The notes: a model not told the origin generated them from the sequence alone. Counted from the stretch's first letter, positions 31,146-42,571 are shown. The stretch: 64,000 nucleotides of DNA from Prionace glauca (GCA_037974335.1 CM075760.1:24103538-24167537); one strand, 5' to 3'. A program made the numbers and translations.

Positions 31146-32470
31146 TTAAATTCCAGGTGTGCGGATTTCACTGACCAGGCCAGCATTTACTGCTTATCCC
31201 TAATTGCCCTTGAGAAGGTGTTGGTGAGCTGCCTTCTTCAAACACTGCAGTCTATGTGGTGTAGGACCATCTATAGTGCTCTTATGGAGTATGTTTAAGA
31301 ATTTTGTCCTAGTGACAGTAAAGGAACAGCCGATATGTTTCCAAGTTAGGATGGTGAGTGGTTTGAGGGGAACCTCCAAGTGGTGATGTTCCCCATGTGT
31401 CTGCTGCCCCTTGTCCTTCTAGATGGTGGAATCTGTGGGTTTGCAAAATGCTGTTCAAAGAATCTTGCTTAGTTCCTGCAGTGTATCTTGTAGATGATAC
31501 ACCCTGCTACTACTGTGCATCATCGGTGGAGAGATTGAATGTTTGTGGATAGCTCGCTAATAAAGGTGGTTGTTTTGTCTTGGATACTGTTAAGCTTCTT
31601 GTGTTGTTAGAGCTGCACTCATTCGGTCAAGTGGAGAGTATTCCATTGCAGTCCTGATTTGTGCCCTGTAGATGGTGGACAGGCTTTTGGGGGAATGGGG
31701 AGATGAGGGGGAGGTGGGGGGGTTCAGGAGTTGAATTACTCACCACAGAATTCCCAGCCTCTGACCAGCTCTTACTGTATTTATATGACTAGTCCAGTTC
31801 AGTTTCTGATCAATCTTAACTTCTAGGATGTTGATAGTGCGGGTTTCAGCACTTGAAAGGCATTGAATGGCAGGGAGAATGCTTAGATTCTTTCCTGAGG
31901 GCGGCACGGTGGCACAGTGGTTAGCACTGCAGCCTCATTGTGCCAGGGCCCCAGGTTCGATTCCCATTTTGGATCACTGTGTGGAGTTTGCACTTCTCCC
32001 CATGTCTGCATGGGTTTCCATCGGGTGCTCCAGTTTCCTTCCATGGTCCAAAGATGTGCTTGGTAGCTACATTGGCCATGTTAAACACTCTCGGTGTATC
32101 CAACCAAGTGCCGGAGTGCGGTGACTGGGAGATTTTCACAGTAACTTCATTGCAGTGTTAATGTAAGCCAACTTGTGACTATTAAATAAACATCATTTTA
32201 ACTTTTTCTTGTTGGAGATGGTCATTGTCTGGCACTTGTGTGGCATGAATGTTATTTGGCATTTGTCAGCCCAAGGCTGGATATTGTCCAGATCTTGCTG
32301 CAAATTGAGCATGCACTGCCTCAGTATCTGAGGAGTCACAAATGGTGCTGAACATTGTGCAATTATCAGCAAACATCCCCACTTCTGACCTTATGATGGA
32401 GGGAAGGTCACTAATAAAGCAGTTAAAGATGGTTAGGCCTGGGATAGTAACCTGACGATCTCCTGCAGTG
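31146..32470 (-). mobile_element. Non-LTR retrotransposon (3' part), split by a SINE
   Basis: On the minus strand near 32,330-32,390 it reads VGMFADNCTMFSTI, matching the FADD box of reverse transcriptases. The remaining sequence runs to a 3' end near 31,146 (CAGCATTTACTGCTTATCCC on plus). A plus-strand SINE at 31,898-32,192 interrupts it. A second small copy of the 3' end is at 44,282-44,430. Clade uncertain. Confidence 0.6.
31898..32192 (+). repeat. tRNA-SINE (type 1) inserted in a LINE
   Basis: GGCGGCACGGTGGCACAGTG head, B box GGTTCGATTCCC, tail TTCATTGCAGTGTTAATGTA. The LINE sequence continues on both sides. Confidence 0.8.
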
Positions 32471-32720
32471 ATGTCCTAGAGCTGAGATGCTCGAGGACAT
32501 CAACTATCTTTCTTTGTGTTGGATACAACTCCATCTTTATCTTCATTGCACAATTACATACACAGTAATTAAAATATTACATTTTTACAGATTTATTGAT
32601 TAATTAATTGCAGTTCAATTAAGGATCACCACTTAATCATTTGTTACTGACCAGTAGGTAGTTAATAAAGTAACATTTAATGAATAGATGCATCACCTCA
32701 CAGTTTTCAGGGTTAAATTC
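32470..32720. other. AT-rich stretch, nothing recognised
   Basis: Short TTAATTAATT-type runs only. Confidence 0.3.
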
Positions 32721-32721
32721 C

Positions 32722-32905
32722 ATTTCATAAAATTCCTACAGTGCAGAAGGAGGCCGTTCAGCCCATCGAATCTATACCAACCACAATCCCACCCAGGCCT
32801 TATTTCCATAACTCAACACATTTACCCTGCTAATCCCCCTCACACTAAGGTTAATTTAGCATGGTCCATCAACCTAACCCACACATCTTTGGATATTTGC
32901 CACGG
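32722..32905 (-). repeat. tRNA-SINE (type 1), 3' part
   Basis: CTACAGTGCAGAAGGAGGCC then CCCATCGAATCTATACC, the reversed SINE tail and body. Confidence 0.65.
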
Positions 32906-32919
32906 ATCTGATCAGCCTG

Positions 32920-33290
32920 TCAATATTGTTCTGTAATATTGAAGAACTGAGGACATTTAATCTTCAGGAAAGGCCAGGGTGGCTTTTCACTCAAAAGAAA
33001 ATGACAGGTGACCTGATGAAAGGTCTTAAAGATTACAAAGCAGTTCAATTATCCAACAAATATTTCATGAGAAACCTGTTTACCCAGAGAGTGGTGAGAA
33101 TATGGAACTCACTACCACAGCGAGTGGTTGAGGTGAACAGCGTGAATACATTGAAGGGGAAGTGAGATACATACATGAGGGAGAAAGGAATAAAAGGATA
33201 TGCTGATGGGGGAGATGGAGGGGGGTGGGTGGAGGCTCATGAGGAGCATAAATACTAACACAGACCAATTGAGCTGACGTGCCTGGCCAT
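32920..33290 (+). mobile_element. CR1-type LINE 3' fragment
   Basis: Reads RNLFTQRVVRIWNSLPQRVV then VNSVNTLKGK. Decayed. Confidence 0.6.
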
Positions 33291-33561
33291 GTGTTGTAGT
33301 CTCGATGAAACTGACAAATGTATTTATTTCAGATCTCCCTGTTGTGATATGAAGAACAGTATTTGCTATCCAGGATAAAATAAATGTACTTCATAAGCTA
33401 TTGTGGATAAGTGGAAATGTTCACTCACAGGTTCAAAGAGCATCAGCCCCTAGAAGCAAAGTTCTGAGACTGGCCAGAGAAACACTCTCACTTTACCACT
33501 GTCAGAATGAACATGCTTTAGTACTGGATGTGATGGACAACAGCAGAATCCAACCCCATAA

Positions 33562-34823
33562 TCACTTGTGAACTCGCTGGTGTGTCTGCAGGTGGGAAGA
33601 CTGAGTGAATCCCTTCCCACACTCAGAGCAGGTGAATGGTCTCTCCCCCGTATGAACTCGCTGGTGTGTTCGCAAGTTGAATGAATTACTGAATCCCTTC
33701 CCACACTGAGAGCAGGTGAACAGACTCTCTCCGGTGTGAGTCTGCTGGTGTATCAGCAGGTGGGATGACCGAGTGAATCCCTCCCACATTCAGAGCAGGT
33801 GAATGGCCTCTCCCCGGTGTGGCCTCGCTGGTGGGTCAGCAAGCTGGATGAATCATTAAATCTCTTCCCACACTGAGAACAGTTGAATGGCCTCTCCCCA
33901 GTGTGAACTCGCTGGTGTGTCCGAAGGCTGGATGATGTTCTAAATTTCTTTACACAATGAGAGCAGCTGAAGGGTCTCTCCTTGGTGTGAATTCGCTGAT
34001 GGACCCTCAGATCAGCAGCTATTTTGAAGCTGCTCTCACAGGCTGAGCATTTGAAGGGTCTCTCATCGGCATGAGTGACATGGTGTGCCCGCAGGCTGGC
34101 TGACTGAGTGAATCGCTTCCCACACACTGTGCAAGTGAATGGCCTCTCTCCAGTGTGAACTCGCTGATGTGTCCGCAGGGAGGATGGATGAGTAAATTGC
34201 TTCCCACAGACGGTGCAAGTAAATGGTCTCTCCCCAGTGTGAACTCGCTGGTGTATCACCAAGTTGAATGAATTGCTGAATCCTTTCCCACACTCTAAGC
34301 AGGTGAACAGACTCTCCCCAGTGTGAACTCGCTGGTGTGACAGCAGGTTGAATAACCGAGTGAATCTCTTCCCACAGTCAGAGCAGGTGAACGGTCTCTC
34401 CCCAGTGTGAACTCTCTGGTGTTTCCTCAGAGTGGATGAATCACAGAATCCCTTCCCACACTCACAGCAGGAGAACAGTCTCTCCCCAGTGTGAACTGTC
34501 TTGTGTGTCAGGAGGTTGGATGAATGAGTGAATCCCTTCCCACACTCGATGCAGGTGAACGGCCTCTCTCCAGTGTGAATGCGTCGATGAATCTCGAGCT
34601 GTGATAGGGATTTGAATCCCTTCCTACAGTCAGAACAAGTGAATGGTCTCTCCCCAGTGTGAACTCGTTTGTGTTTCAATAAGTTGGATGAATTACTGAA
34701 CCCCTTCCTACACTCTGAGCAGGTGAACGACCTCTATCCAGTGTGGCTGCGTCTATGAATCTCCAGCTCTGATGGAGATCTGAATCTCTTCCCACAGTCC
34801 CCACATTTCCATGGTTTCTCCAT
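33562..34823 (-). pseudogene. C2H2 zinc-finger gene, 15 fingers, broken
   Basis: The family ATG is at 34,823. The constant first finger is followed by an in-frame TAG at 34,734-34,736 (linker TGE changed to TG-stop). The frame then stays open through fingers 2-12 and into finger 13, where a 1-bp loss near 33,780 (CCCTCCCACA for CCCTTCCCACA) shifts the last three fingers into another frame. These end HQRVHK with TGA at 33,562. Fingers 10 and 11 are of the KCSACES and SCSHCVK kind seen at 8.1 and 12.2 kb, and finger 2 has CRK for CGK. The last exon starts near 35,064. A translation restarting at the Met at 34,679 would still give about 11 fingers, so some product cannot be excluded. The 3' flank matches 12,400-12,600 inverted. 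Confidence 0.82.
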
Positions 34824-35197
34824 GGCGCAGATATCCTTGTGTCTCTCCGGGTTGGATGATCATTTGAAGCCTCGTACAGACATAAAACGTATGTACAGTT
34901 TCTCCTTGCTGTGAATGGTGTAAATGTTTTTTTCAGGCTTGTAACTCGTTAAAACTCTTTCCATAGTTAATTCAAAGGGACACTCTCACTTGGGTGTGTG
35001 TCTCGGTGCTTTTCCAGTCACATTGTTTGGGATTTCAGTCTGCAAATATTCCACTTCTAATACCCTGTAAAAGAAGTTCATGAAAGTCATCACTGTAGTG
35101 CAGGGTAGAAATTCAAAAGCAAAACTTCTAATGTCAATGGAACCATCTTTTCTCTATCTTTACTAAACAAGATCATCCCTGATGATCAAAACCATCG

Positions 35198-35505
35198 AAT
35201 CACTGTAGTGCAGGAGGCCATTTGGCCCATCGAATCTGCACTGACAACCATCCCACCCAGGCCCTATCCCAATAACCCCACATATTTACCCTGCTAATCC
35301 CTCCAACCTACGCATCCCGTGACACTAAGGGGCAATTTAGCATAGCCAATGCACCTAATCCACACATCTTTGGAATGTGGGAGGAAACTCACGCAGACAT
35401 GGGGAGAACAGGCAAACTCTGCACAATGACCCAAGCTGACAATTGAACCCAAGTCGCTGGAGCTGTGAGGCAACAGTGCCAACCACTCTGCCACCATGCT
35501 GCATG
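35198..35505 (-). repeat. tRNA-SINE (type 1), full length
   Basis: CACTGTAGTGCAGGAGGCCA at the left end, B box near 35,445 (AATTGAACCCAAG reversed), head at GCCACCATGCTGC. It interrupts the leader of the 34.8-kb gene. Confidence 0.75.
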
Positions 35506-35699
35506 ATGCATTCTCTCTATTCTCACTCTGCCGAATAAATATTCAGCCAAACAATTTTAGTGAAGGAGCAATTCAACAACTTCAAAGAAACCTGAAAACT
35601 TTAACACGCAGTGTGCTGGAATATATATTTAATATCAGGCGTATAAACCTGAATGACAAATGTCTGATATGCCATACTCTATTTCTTAATTAGCAGCAC

Positions 35700-35940
35700 A
35701 GTGGCAGGGGATGTGAGGAAGAAAATTATTCAGATAGCGAGTAATCTTAATCTGCATCTCTGCCTATGAGGATCGTGGAAACAGTGGCAAATTATTTCAA
35801 AATGAAATTGGAGGCAGACTGCATTGAAGTAAATAAACTTAGAGAAATACAGGAGGAATAGAGCTGACTGGGTTGCTCGACAAAGCATTGGTAAGGAATG
35901 GAGTTGCTGGATGACCTTTATATTACGAGGACTGTAAAGA
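35700..35940 (+). mobile_element. Decayed LINE tail fragment
   Basis: ATTATTTCAAAATGAAATTG is shared with 9,270-9,295. Confidence 0.4.
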
Positions 35941-36232
35941 TATACAGTAGATATTAAAATGTAGAATTAATCGTAACTAATTATTACAGAAACATAAATA
36001 ATGTCCAATATGTACCACAACAACACTAGGTATATTTATATTCTATTTACTGTCCCCTTAAAGGTCAGTCATCCTCTGGGAAAACCACCTCTTCAATTGT
36101 GAACTTTTGGAAACAGACCATGCTTTATCCAGACAAATAAATGTGTCAAGCTGAGTGAGCAAAGGATGTCAATGTCTTTAAAACAGAGAGAGAGAGACCT
36201 GGGCCAACCTTTCCAGAGTCTGCACCCTCCCT

Positions 36233-36350
36233 GGATTCACTTCCTTTCCCTTCAGTTGCTGCAAGACCCCAATTTCCCCCAGAATGAGAAAATAAACGGA
36301 ATGGGGGTGAAAATAAAATGTTTTACTCACAGATGTTGCAGACGGGAGGA
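36233..36350 (-). other. First exon end and donor of the 34.8-kb ZNF gene
   Basis: ACTTCCTTTCCCTTCAGTTG then GTTTTACTCACAGATGTTG, as in P1 and P4. Confidence 0.5.
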
Positions 36351-36369
36351 AGTTTGAGTCTGTCTGAAG

Positions 36370-36800
36370 CTCAGTCTTCATTCAGAGAGAGAGCAGCAGC
36401 TTTGCTGGGCAGGAATGAGCAGCTCAACAAGCTCCGCATTCAGACAATGGGACAAAGCGCGCGCTGACCTGGAAGCCCCGCCCCCACCCATTGTTCCCCC
36501 CCATCCCCCCCCCCCCCCCCCCTGCCCCTCCTCGAGCCAAGGTTTCCAGACAAGCGGCTGGCGGCTCCGGTCAGAGCGAGAAGCCGCTCGGTGATCTCCC
36601 CCTCCCCCCTCCGGCTGCTCCAAAAAGCCGCACTGCGCCTGCTCCGGACAGCTCGGCTCAGCCGCCCTCTCTGCGCCTGCGTGCTGGGCTGCCAGCTGAG
36701 GGAGTGGGGGAGGGGACTTGGCAAAATCTCTTCCCATCATTTTCTCCCAAGTCCCGCAGTTTGATTTGAAACAGCACAGCTTCTGTTTTTAGCTTCACAC
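36370..36800. promoter_or_regulatory. Promoter block P5, inverted, with long C tract
   Basis: GCCCCGCCCCCACCCATTGT near 36,475, then a run of about 20 C near 36,512-36,531, then the shared block reversed (GAGCCAAGGTTTCCAGACAA near 36,534; GCTCCGGTCAGAGCGAGAAG). The paired CRE sites of P1-P4 are not seen. Faces the broken gene at 34.8 kb; the other side runs into repeats. Confidence 0.55.
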
Positions 36801-36859
36801 ACAGACTGAAACTTCCTCCTGTGAGTAAGACACTTTCTCTCAGTTCTGGGCCTCTGGAA

Positions 36860-36995
36860 TGTGGGCACCATGGTGGTGCAGTGGTTAGCATTCAGATAAA
36901 ATACTGTGGATGCTGGAATCTGAAACAAAAACAGAAAATGCTGGAAAATCTCAGCAAGCCTGACAGCATCTGTGGAGAGAGAATAGATTTTATTC
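36860..36995 (+). repeat. SINE head remnant and GCAGCATCTG-family repeat
   Basis: GTGGTGCAGTGGTTAGCA is a SINE head; GGATGCTGGAATCTGAAACA then GACAGCATCTGTGGAGAGAG is the short repeat. Confidence 0.5.
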
Positions 36996-37039
36996 ATTCG
37001 TGGGTCATGGGTGTTGCTGGCTGGTCAGCATTTATTGTC

Positions 37040-37170
37040 ATGATGTGGAGATGCCGGCATTGGACTGGGATAAACACAGTAAGAAGTCTCACAACACCAG
37101 GTTTAAGTCCAACCAGTTTATTTGATAGTAAACTCACAAGCTTTCGGAAACGGTGTTCCTTCATCAGGTG
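37040..37170. repeat. Penelope-like terminal repeat with hammerhead-type core (minus strand)
   Basis: Starts CATGATGTGGAGATGCCGGC. On the minus strand 37,133-37,170 reads CTGATGA, a GGAAC...GTTTCC stem, then GAAA and GCTTGTGAG. This has the layout of the hammerhead ribozymes known in Penelope-like elements; GTG after the expected cleavage point can pair with CAC before CTGATGA. Confidence 0.55.
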
Positions 37171-37189
37171 TGTGGAAGGTTCAGGTGTG

Positions 37190-37870
37190 TGGAACCCAAA
37201 TCCTTTGGGTGAAGAAGTTCCTCCTCAACTTAGTCCCTAATCTGCTCCCCCTTATTTTGAGGCCATACGCCCCAGTTCTAGTTTCACCCGCCAGTGAAAA
37301 CAACTTTCCTGCTTCTATTTTATCTATTCCTGCATAATCTTATATGTTTCTAATAAGATCTCCCCTCACTCTTCTAAATTCCAATGAGTATAACTCCAGT
37401 CCAGTCAGTCTCTCCTCATAAGCCAACCCTCTTAACTCTGGAATCAATCTGGTGAATCTCCTCTGCACCCCCTCCAATTCCAGTACATCCTTTCTCAAGT
37501 AAGGAAAGCAAAACTGTACACAGTACTTTAAGTGTGGCCTCACCAGCACCATATACAATTGTAACATAACCTCGCTATTTTTAAACTCTATCCCTCTAGC
37601 AATGAAGGAAAAAATTCCATTTGCCTTCGTAATCACCTGCTGCACTTGCAAATCAACTTTCTGTGATTCATGCACGAGGACACCCAGGCCCCTCTGCACA
37701 GCAGCATGCTGCAATTTTTTACCATTTAAATGATAGCCCGTTTTACTGTTATTCCTACCAAAATGGATGACCTCACATTTATCAACATTGTACTTCACCT
37801 GCCAGGCCCTTGCCCACTTAGACTTTTGAATGGACCTATCATACATTAAGCTGACCTTTCTCTTCATCCT
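37190..37870 (-). mobile_element. CR1-type LINE fragment
   Basis: The minus strand is open for about 170 codons (KCEVIHFGRNNSKTGYHLNG, LVRPHLKYCVQFCFPYLRK, RFTRLIPELRGLAYEERL). Related to but older than subfamily A. Confidence 0.75.
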
Positions 37871-37959
37871 ATCCGTGACTGTATCACTATATTCTGCACT
37901 TTCTCTTTTCCTTCTCTCCTATGTTCTCTATAAACGGCACATTTTGTGTAGCACACAAG

Positions 37960-38015
37960 AAACAATACTTCTCACTGTATAGCAGTACATGTGACAATAA
38001 TAAATCAAATCAAAG
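37960..38015 (+). mobile_element. L2-like LINE tail fragment
   Basis: ACATGTGACAATAATAAATC is the reversed 3' end seen at 57,065-57,115. Confidence 0.5.
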
Positions 38016-38167
38016 GTCTGGATCCTTAAATCTCTGTTCATCTACCCCTCGTTTCCCACCATTCAGAATGGAGTTCCATCCACTAATATTTGACCAATGT
38101 CCCTTGGAAACTTTCTCCCATCTTCCAACCCCATCTACATTACTTATTTTACCACCAAACAAAATAT

Positions 38168-38448
38168 CTAAAGTTTATTAGTCACAAGCAAGGCTTACAT
38201 TAAGACTGAAATGAAGCTACTGTGAAATTCCTGCAGTTGCTACACTCCAGCGCCTGATCGGGTCAATGCACCTAACCAGCATGTCTTTCAGAATGTGGGA
38301 GGAAACCGGAACACCCGAAGGCATTCCACGCAGACATGGGGAGAACATGCAGTCTCCATTCAGACAGTGACCTAAGCTGTAATTGAAACTGGGTCCCTGG
38401 CGTTGTGAGGCAGCAGTGCTAACCACTGTGCCACCGTGCTACCCACCA
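38168..38448 (-). repeat. tRNA-SINE (type 1), full length
   Basis: TTTATTAGTCACAAGCAAGG tail, then GTGGGAGGAAACCGGAACAC, ending GTGCTAACCACTGTGCCACC (head reversed). Confidence 0.75.
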
Positions 38449-38645
38449 ATGTCATCAGCAAACTTAGTCTTTCACCTGACATGTTTATAAATGTAGCGAA
38501 TAGTTGAGGCCTCAGTACAGATTCCTGGCAGAGGGCTAGCCTGAGGGGGTCCATCAGTCACGTTCTGCTCTCCATTGGTATCCATTGTCTCAGCTCACTG
38601 TCTCCTTCCTCCTAATCATTTATTGACTGTTTGCATTTCACTGAC

Positions 38646-40466
38646 AGATGATGGATGTCACTGGGCCATCGGAGAGCCTCAATCACCAGACCAGTTTCAT
38701 TGATAGTCTCTCTGCCCTGTTCAACAAGGAGGATTTCAGCAACCTCAAACTGAGTGTGAACAAAAAGCTCACGCTGTACGCCCACAGGTTCATCCTGGTT
38801 GTGCGAAGTGACGTCTTCAGGACCCTGTTGGACACTGAGCGTTGGTCGGATGCTAAAGGCCAGACTGTCCACCTCACTGAGGAAGAGGACTGCCTGGATC
38901 ACTTCCAGGATTTCCTGAGGTATCTGTACAGTGGGACTGTCACCCTCAGCACTGAGAATGTGCAACCCCTCCACCTTCTGTCAGAGAAGTACAACATCCA
39001 GGAGCTGAGAGAAAGCTGCCAGCAGTTCATGTTGGCCAATGTGGCTGCCCCAGGCTCCTCCAACCGTGCCATCACATGGCAGAGATATGCCAAGCTGACT
39101 GGCCTGACCCAACTGGAAGAGAAATGCCTCCGGTTTATAGCCTGGAACATTGGCAGCGTCATAAAGTCTCCAGACTGAACATCAATGGAACTGCACCAAC
39201 TCTCTGCTCTCCTCCAAAGGTCTGACGTAGTGCTGGAGGATGAAGTGATCCTTTTCCAAGCCCTGGTGAGATGGCTGTCTCTACATCCTGCCCATATCAA
39301 GGAAATGTTGCACCACATTCGCTATCCTATGATGCCCCCAGAGAAACTGTTTATTCTCCAAGCCCCCGGAAGCCTACCCAAGGCAATCTCTAACTACCTG
39401 CTCCGGGAGAGCTTGCTGGTTTACCAAGTGCACCTTTTGCCCATGGACTCCATCAGCCAACGCTATGATATCAGCACCATCCCATTTACCATGAGATTGT
39501 ACACATCAGAAAGTTTCAGCCACCTCTGGGAAATCACAGGATATCAGAACATGAATAAAGGACCTATTGTGACATCGTTCTCGACCAGCCATTTCAAACT
39601 AAAGACTCAGTGGTATGTTACCTTTGCCCCAAAAGGTCAAAGGAACAATTATGACTATTACCCTGGATATCAGAGAGTTTGGCAGGAGGATGACTTTTCC
39701 ACTCTCTCTGTCTCAGTAATTGTGATGATGTGGGTATGCCGGCGTTGGACTGGCGTAAACACAGTAAAAAATCTGACAACATATAAGCACATATATGTGC
39801 TTTATATGCTCTGTCTGAGGCCAGAACTCTCCATTCACCTGACGAAGAGGCAGACCCCTCAAAAGCTTGTGAGAATATTATCAAATAAATAGGTTGGACT
39901 AAAACCTGGTGTTGTCAGACTTTTTACTGTGTTTACGCCAGTCCAACGCCGGCATACCCACATCATGACTACTATCGACACCACAAACTGCCGGATCCAA
40001 GTGGAGAGGATCTCCAAGAAGATTGCGCATATCGACACAGACATCAAGTTTTTCAGTAATCTCTAAACTGTCTGTGCTTTATATGCTCTGTCTGAGGCCA
40101 GAACTCTCCATTCACCTGATGAAGAGGCAGTCCCCTCGAAAGCTTGTGAGGATATTATCAAATAAATAGGTTGGACTGAAACCTGGTGTTGTCAGACTTT
40201 TTACTGTGTTCAGTAATTGTGATCCAGCTGGGAAGACACATTCTCACAAGCTGAGCATTCTGCTTTACCAATGTGTCAATGGAGTTTGGTTTGTGAGTGA
40301 TGTGAAGACCCTCCAGGTCCCACACACAGAGAAAGCTGAGATTAAAGATCTGATCCCCTTGCCAGAGCGAGATAAATACATCAGTAATGGCACAATGAAG
40401 CTGCACCTCATTGGACACACCATCGAGGAGAAATCAGAGAAGTCCCAGGAGATTAAATGCGATTGA
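38646..40466 (+). pseudogene. BTB-BACK protein (BTBD17 / LGALS3BP-like), broken
   Basis: A polypyrimidine tract and acceptor (TTTCACTGACAG, ending 38,645) precede ATGATGGATGTC, so this looks like an exon and not a retrocopy. A BTB domain is clear (SALFNKEDFSNLKLSV; LTLYAHRFILVVRSDVFRTL; FLRYLYSGTVTL), followed by BACK (LLQRSDVVLEDEVILFQALV; IRYPMMPPEKLFILQ), close to BTBD17 and galectin-3-binding protein as I remember them. An in-frame TGA (39,176-39,178) takes the place of a probable Trp (TGG). Near 39,726 the frame is opened by a 483-bp Penelope-like insertion. Past it, 40,211-40,466 still encodes a C-terminal part (KLSILLYQCVNGVWFVSD ... MKLHLIGHTIEEKSEKSQ) in a shifted frame. Family members are secreted or extracellular in vertebrates; no signal peptide is in this exon. 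Unlikely to make a full protein. Confidence 0.8.
39727..40209 (+). mobile_element. Penelope-like element, internally deleted, with hammerhead-type cores
   Basis: Flanked by a 14-bp target duplication (TCAGTAATTGTGAT at 39,713-39,726 and 40,210-40,223). It holds a terminal repeat with inverted ends (TATGCCGGCGTTGGACTGG and its reverse near 39,940), then an ATG frame MTTIDTTNCRIQVERISKKI (39,964 on), then a second, partial terminal repeat. At 40,116-40,150 CTGATGA, stem GAGG/CCTC, GAAA and GCTTGTGAG form a hammerhead-like core; the first copy (39,839-39,873) is worn. Repeat-ORF-repeat is the layout known for Penelope-like elements. Confidence 0.65.
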
Positions 40467-40469
40467 AGT

Positions 40470-40760
40470 GTTCAATTCATGAGGGGTCTGATAGGAGTAA
40501 ATGGGGAGGAACTATTCCAACGAGCAAGAGGGTTGGTAACCAGAGGATGAATAGATTTAAAATGTGCAAAGAAACAAGAGTCCAGATTGAGGAAATGTTT
40601 ATTTGACATGGTAAGATGTGATCTGGTTGGTGTGCACTGCCTGAATGGGTTGTGGAATCAGATTCATTAATTAACTTTGAAAAAAACAATCTGATACATT
40701 CTTAAGGTGGCAAAATTGCAGGGCTATTGGGAAAGATTTGGGCTTAATTGGATAGCCATT
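40470..40760 (+). mobile_element. Decayed LINE tail
   Basis: GGAATCAGATTCATTAATTA and similar CR1/L2-type tail words; no open frame. Confidence 0.35.
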
Positions 40761-40849
40761 TAAATCTCCAGTTAGTTCAACAGAACAATAATGTACCACT
40801 GGGCTAGAAGGGCCATAAAATCCTGGTTCCCATCTCTGGTTATTTTAAT

Positions 40850-42400
40850 CTGGGCCCTGTCTGCGTTATTACAAGTGGATGCCTTGGTGGTTATTTTCCA
40901 GACGTCGCTGGATTCCGGGGAAGTGCCGGAAGATTGGAAAACGGCTAACGTTACGCCGTTGTTTAAGAAGGGTGGCAGGCAAAAGGCGGGGAATTATAGG
41001 CCGGTTAGTTTAACGTCTGTGGTAGGTAAAATGTTAGAAACCGTCATTAAGGAGGAAATAGCGAGGCATCTTGAGGGGAATTGCTTGATAGGGCGGACGC
41101 AACACGGTTTCATTAAAGGGAAGTCGTGTCTGACAAATTTACTGGAGTTCTATGAGGATGTGTCTAGGGCAGTGGATGGAGGAGAGCCGGTGGATGTGGT
41201 CTTTCTGGATTTTCAGAAGGCGTTTGACAAGGTACCTCACAAGAGGTTATTGCAGAAGGTCAGGGGACATGGAGTTGGGCGTAGGGTGTTAGCGTGGATA
41301 GAGGATTGGTTGTCAAATAGGAGGCAGAGAGTGGGGGTCAATGGATGCTATTCGGATTGGCGGTTGGTGACTAGTGGGGTGCCCCAGGGGTCGGTGCTGG
41401 GGCCTCAGCTATTTACCATTTATATAGATGATCTGGAGGAGGGAACCGAGTGCAGGGTGTCGAAATTTGCTGATGACACCAAGATTGGGGGAAAGGCAAA
41501 TTGTGCGGAGGGTGTGGAGAGTCTGCAGAAGGATCTAGATAGGCTGGGCGAATGGGCCAGGAAATGGCAAATGGAATTTAATGTTGGCAAGTGTGAGGTG
41601 GTCCACTTTGGTAGGAGGAATGGTAGGAAGGACTATTACTTACGGGGCGAAAAACTGCAGCAGGCGACGGTGCAGAGGGACCTCGGGGTCCTTGTGCATG
41701 AGTCGCAAAAACCCAGCTTGCAGGTGCAGCAGGTGGTCAGGAAGGCGAATGGGATGCTGGCCTTCATAGCGAAGGGGATTGAATATAAAAGTAGGGAGGT
41801 CTTGCTGCAGCTGTATAGGGCATTGGTGAGGCCGCAGCTGGAGTACTGTGTGCAGTTTTGGGCGCCGCACCTGCGCAAGGATGTTTTGGCCCTGGAGGGA
41901 GTGCAGAGGAGGTTTACTCGGCTGATACCGGAGTTGAGGGGATTGAGCTATGAGGAGAGGCTGAATAAACTAGGCTTGTACTCGTTAGAGTTTAGAAGAA
42001 TGAGGGGAGATCTCATTGAGACGTATAAGATGATGAATGGGATGGATAGGATAGAGGTGGAGAGACTGTTCCCGCTCAAAAAAGACAGTAGGACTAGGGG
42101 GCACAGCCTCAAGATAAAGGGGGGGCGGTTTAGAACAGAGTTGAGGAGGAACTTCTTCACTCAAAGGGTGGTGAATCTCTGGAATTCTCTGCCCGTTGAA
42201 GTGGTGGAGGCTGCCTCGCTAAATATTTTTAAGAAACGGGTTGATGGGTTTTTGATAAGAGAAGGGATTAAGGGTTATGGGGAGAAGGCGGGAAGGTGGA
42301 GCTGAGTCACGACAGATCAGCCATGATCTTATTGAATGGCGGGGCAGGCTCGAAGGGCCAGATGGCCTACTCCTGCTCCTATTTCTTATGTTCTTATGTT
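40850..42400 (+). mobile_element. CR1 LINE subfamily A, 5'-truncated, open RT frame
   Basis: One uninterrupted frame to the TGA at 42,303-42,305, about 480 codons of it [85 protein letters not shown]. The catalytic Asp of the first RT box and the FADD pair are present. The endonuclease and 5' part are missing, so it cannot move by itself, but the lack of stops marks a recent insertion. Ends TATTTCTTATGTTCTTATG. The upstream boundary is approximate. Confidence 0.88.
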
Positions 42401-42571
42401 ATTATTACACTTGAACCTTTTTGTACTACTCTAGACCTTGTCTGAGTTCACATTGTACACAGCTCTGTCTCGGTTACTGTGCCAGCCAAGCCCCTATTCA
42501 AATTACTGCAGACCCTCCCTTTGTTAATACTGTTTCTGGACCATGTTCATATTTCAAAGCATTGAATCTCT

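Noticed and set aside
38646-39178. BTB-zinc-finger fusion gene
   Set aside because: The BTB domain is followed by BACK and no fingers; the closest ZNF gene on that strand is 13 kb away.
39727-39965. MITE-type DNA transposon because of its inverted ends
   Set aside because: The 14-bp target duplication, the adjoining ORF remnant, the second partial repeat and the hammerhead-like core fit a Penelope-like element better.
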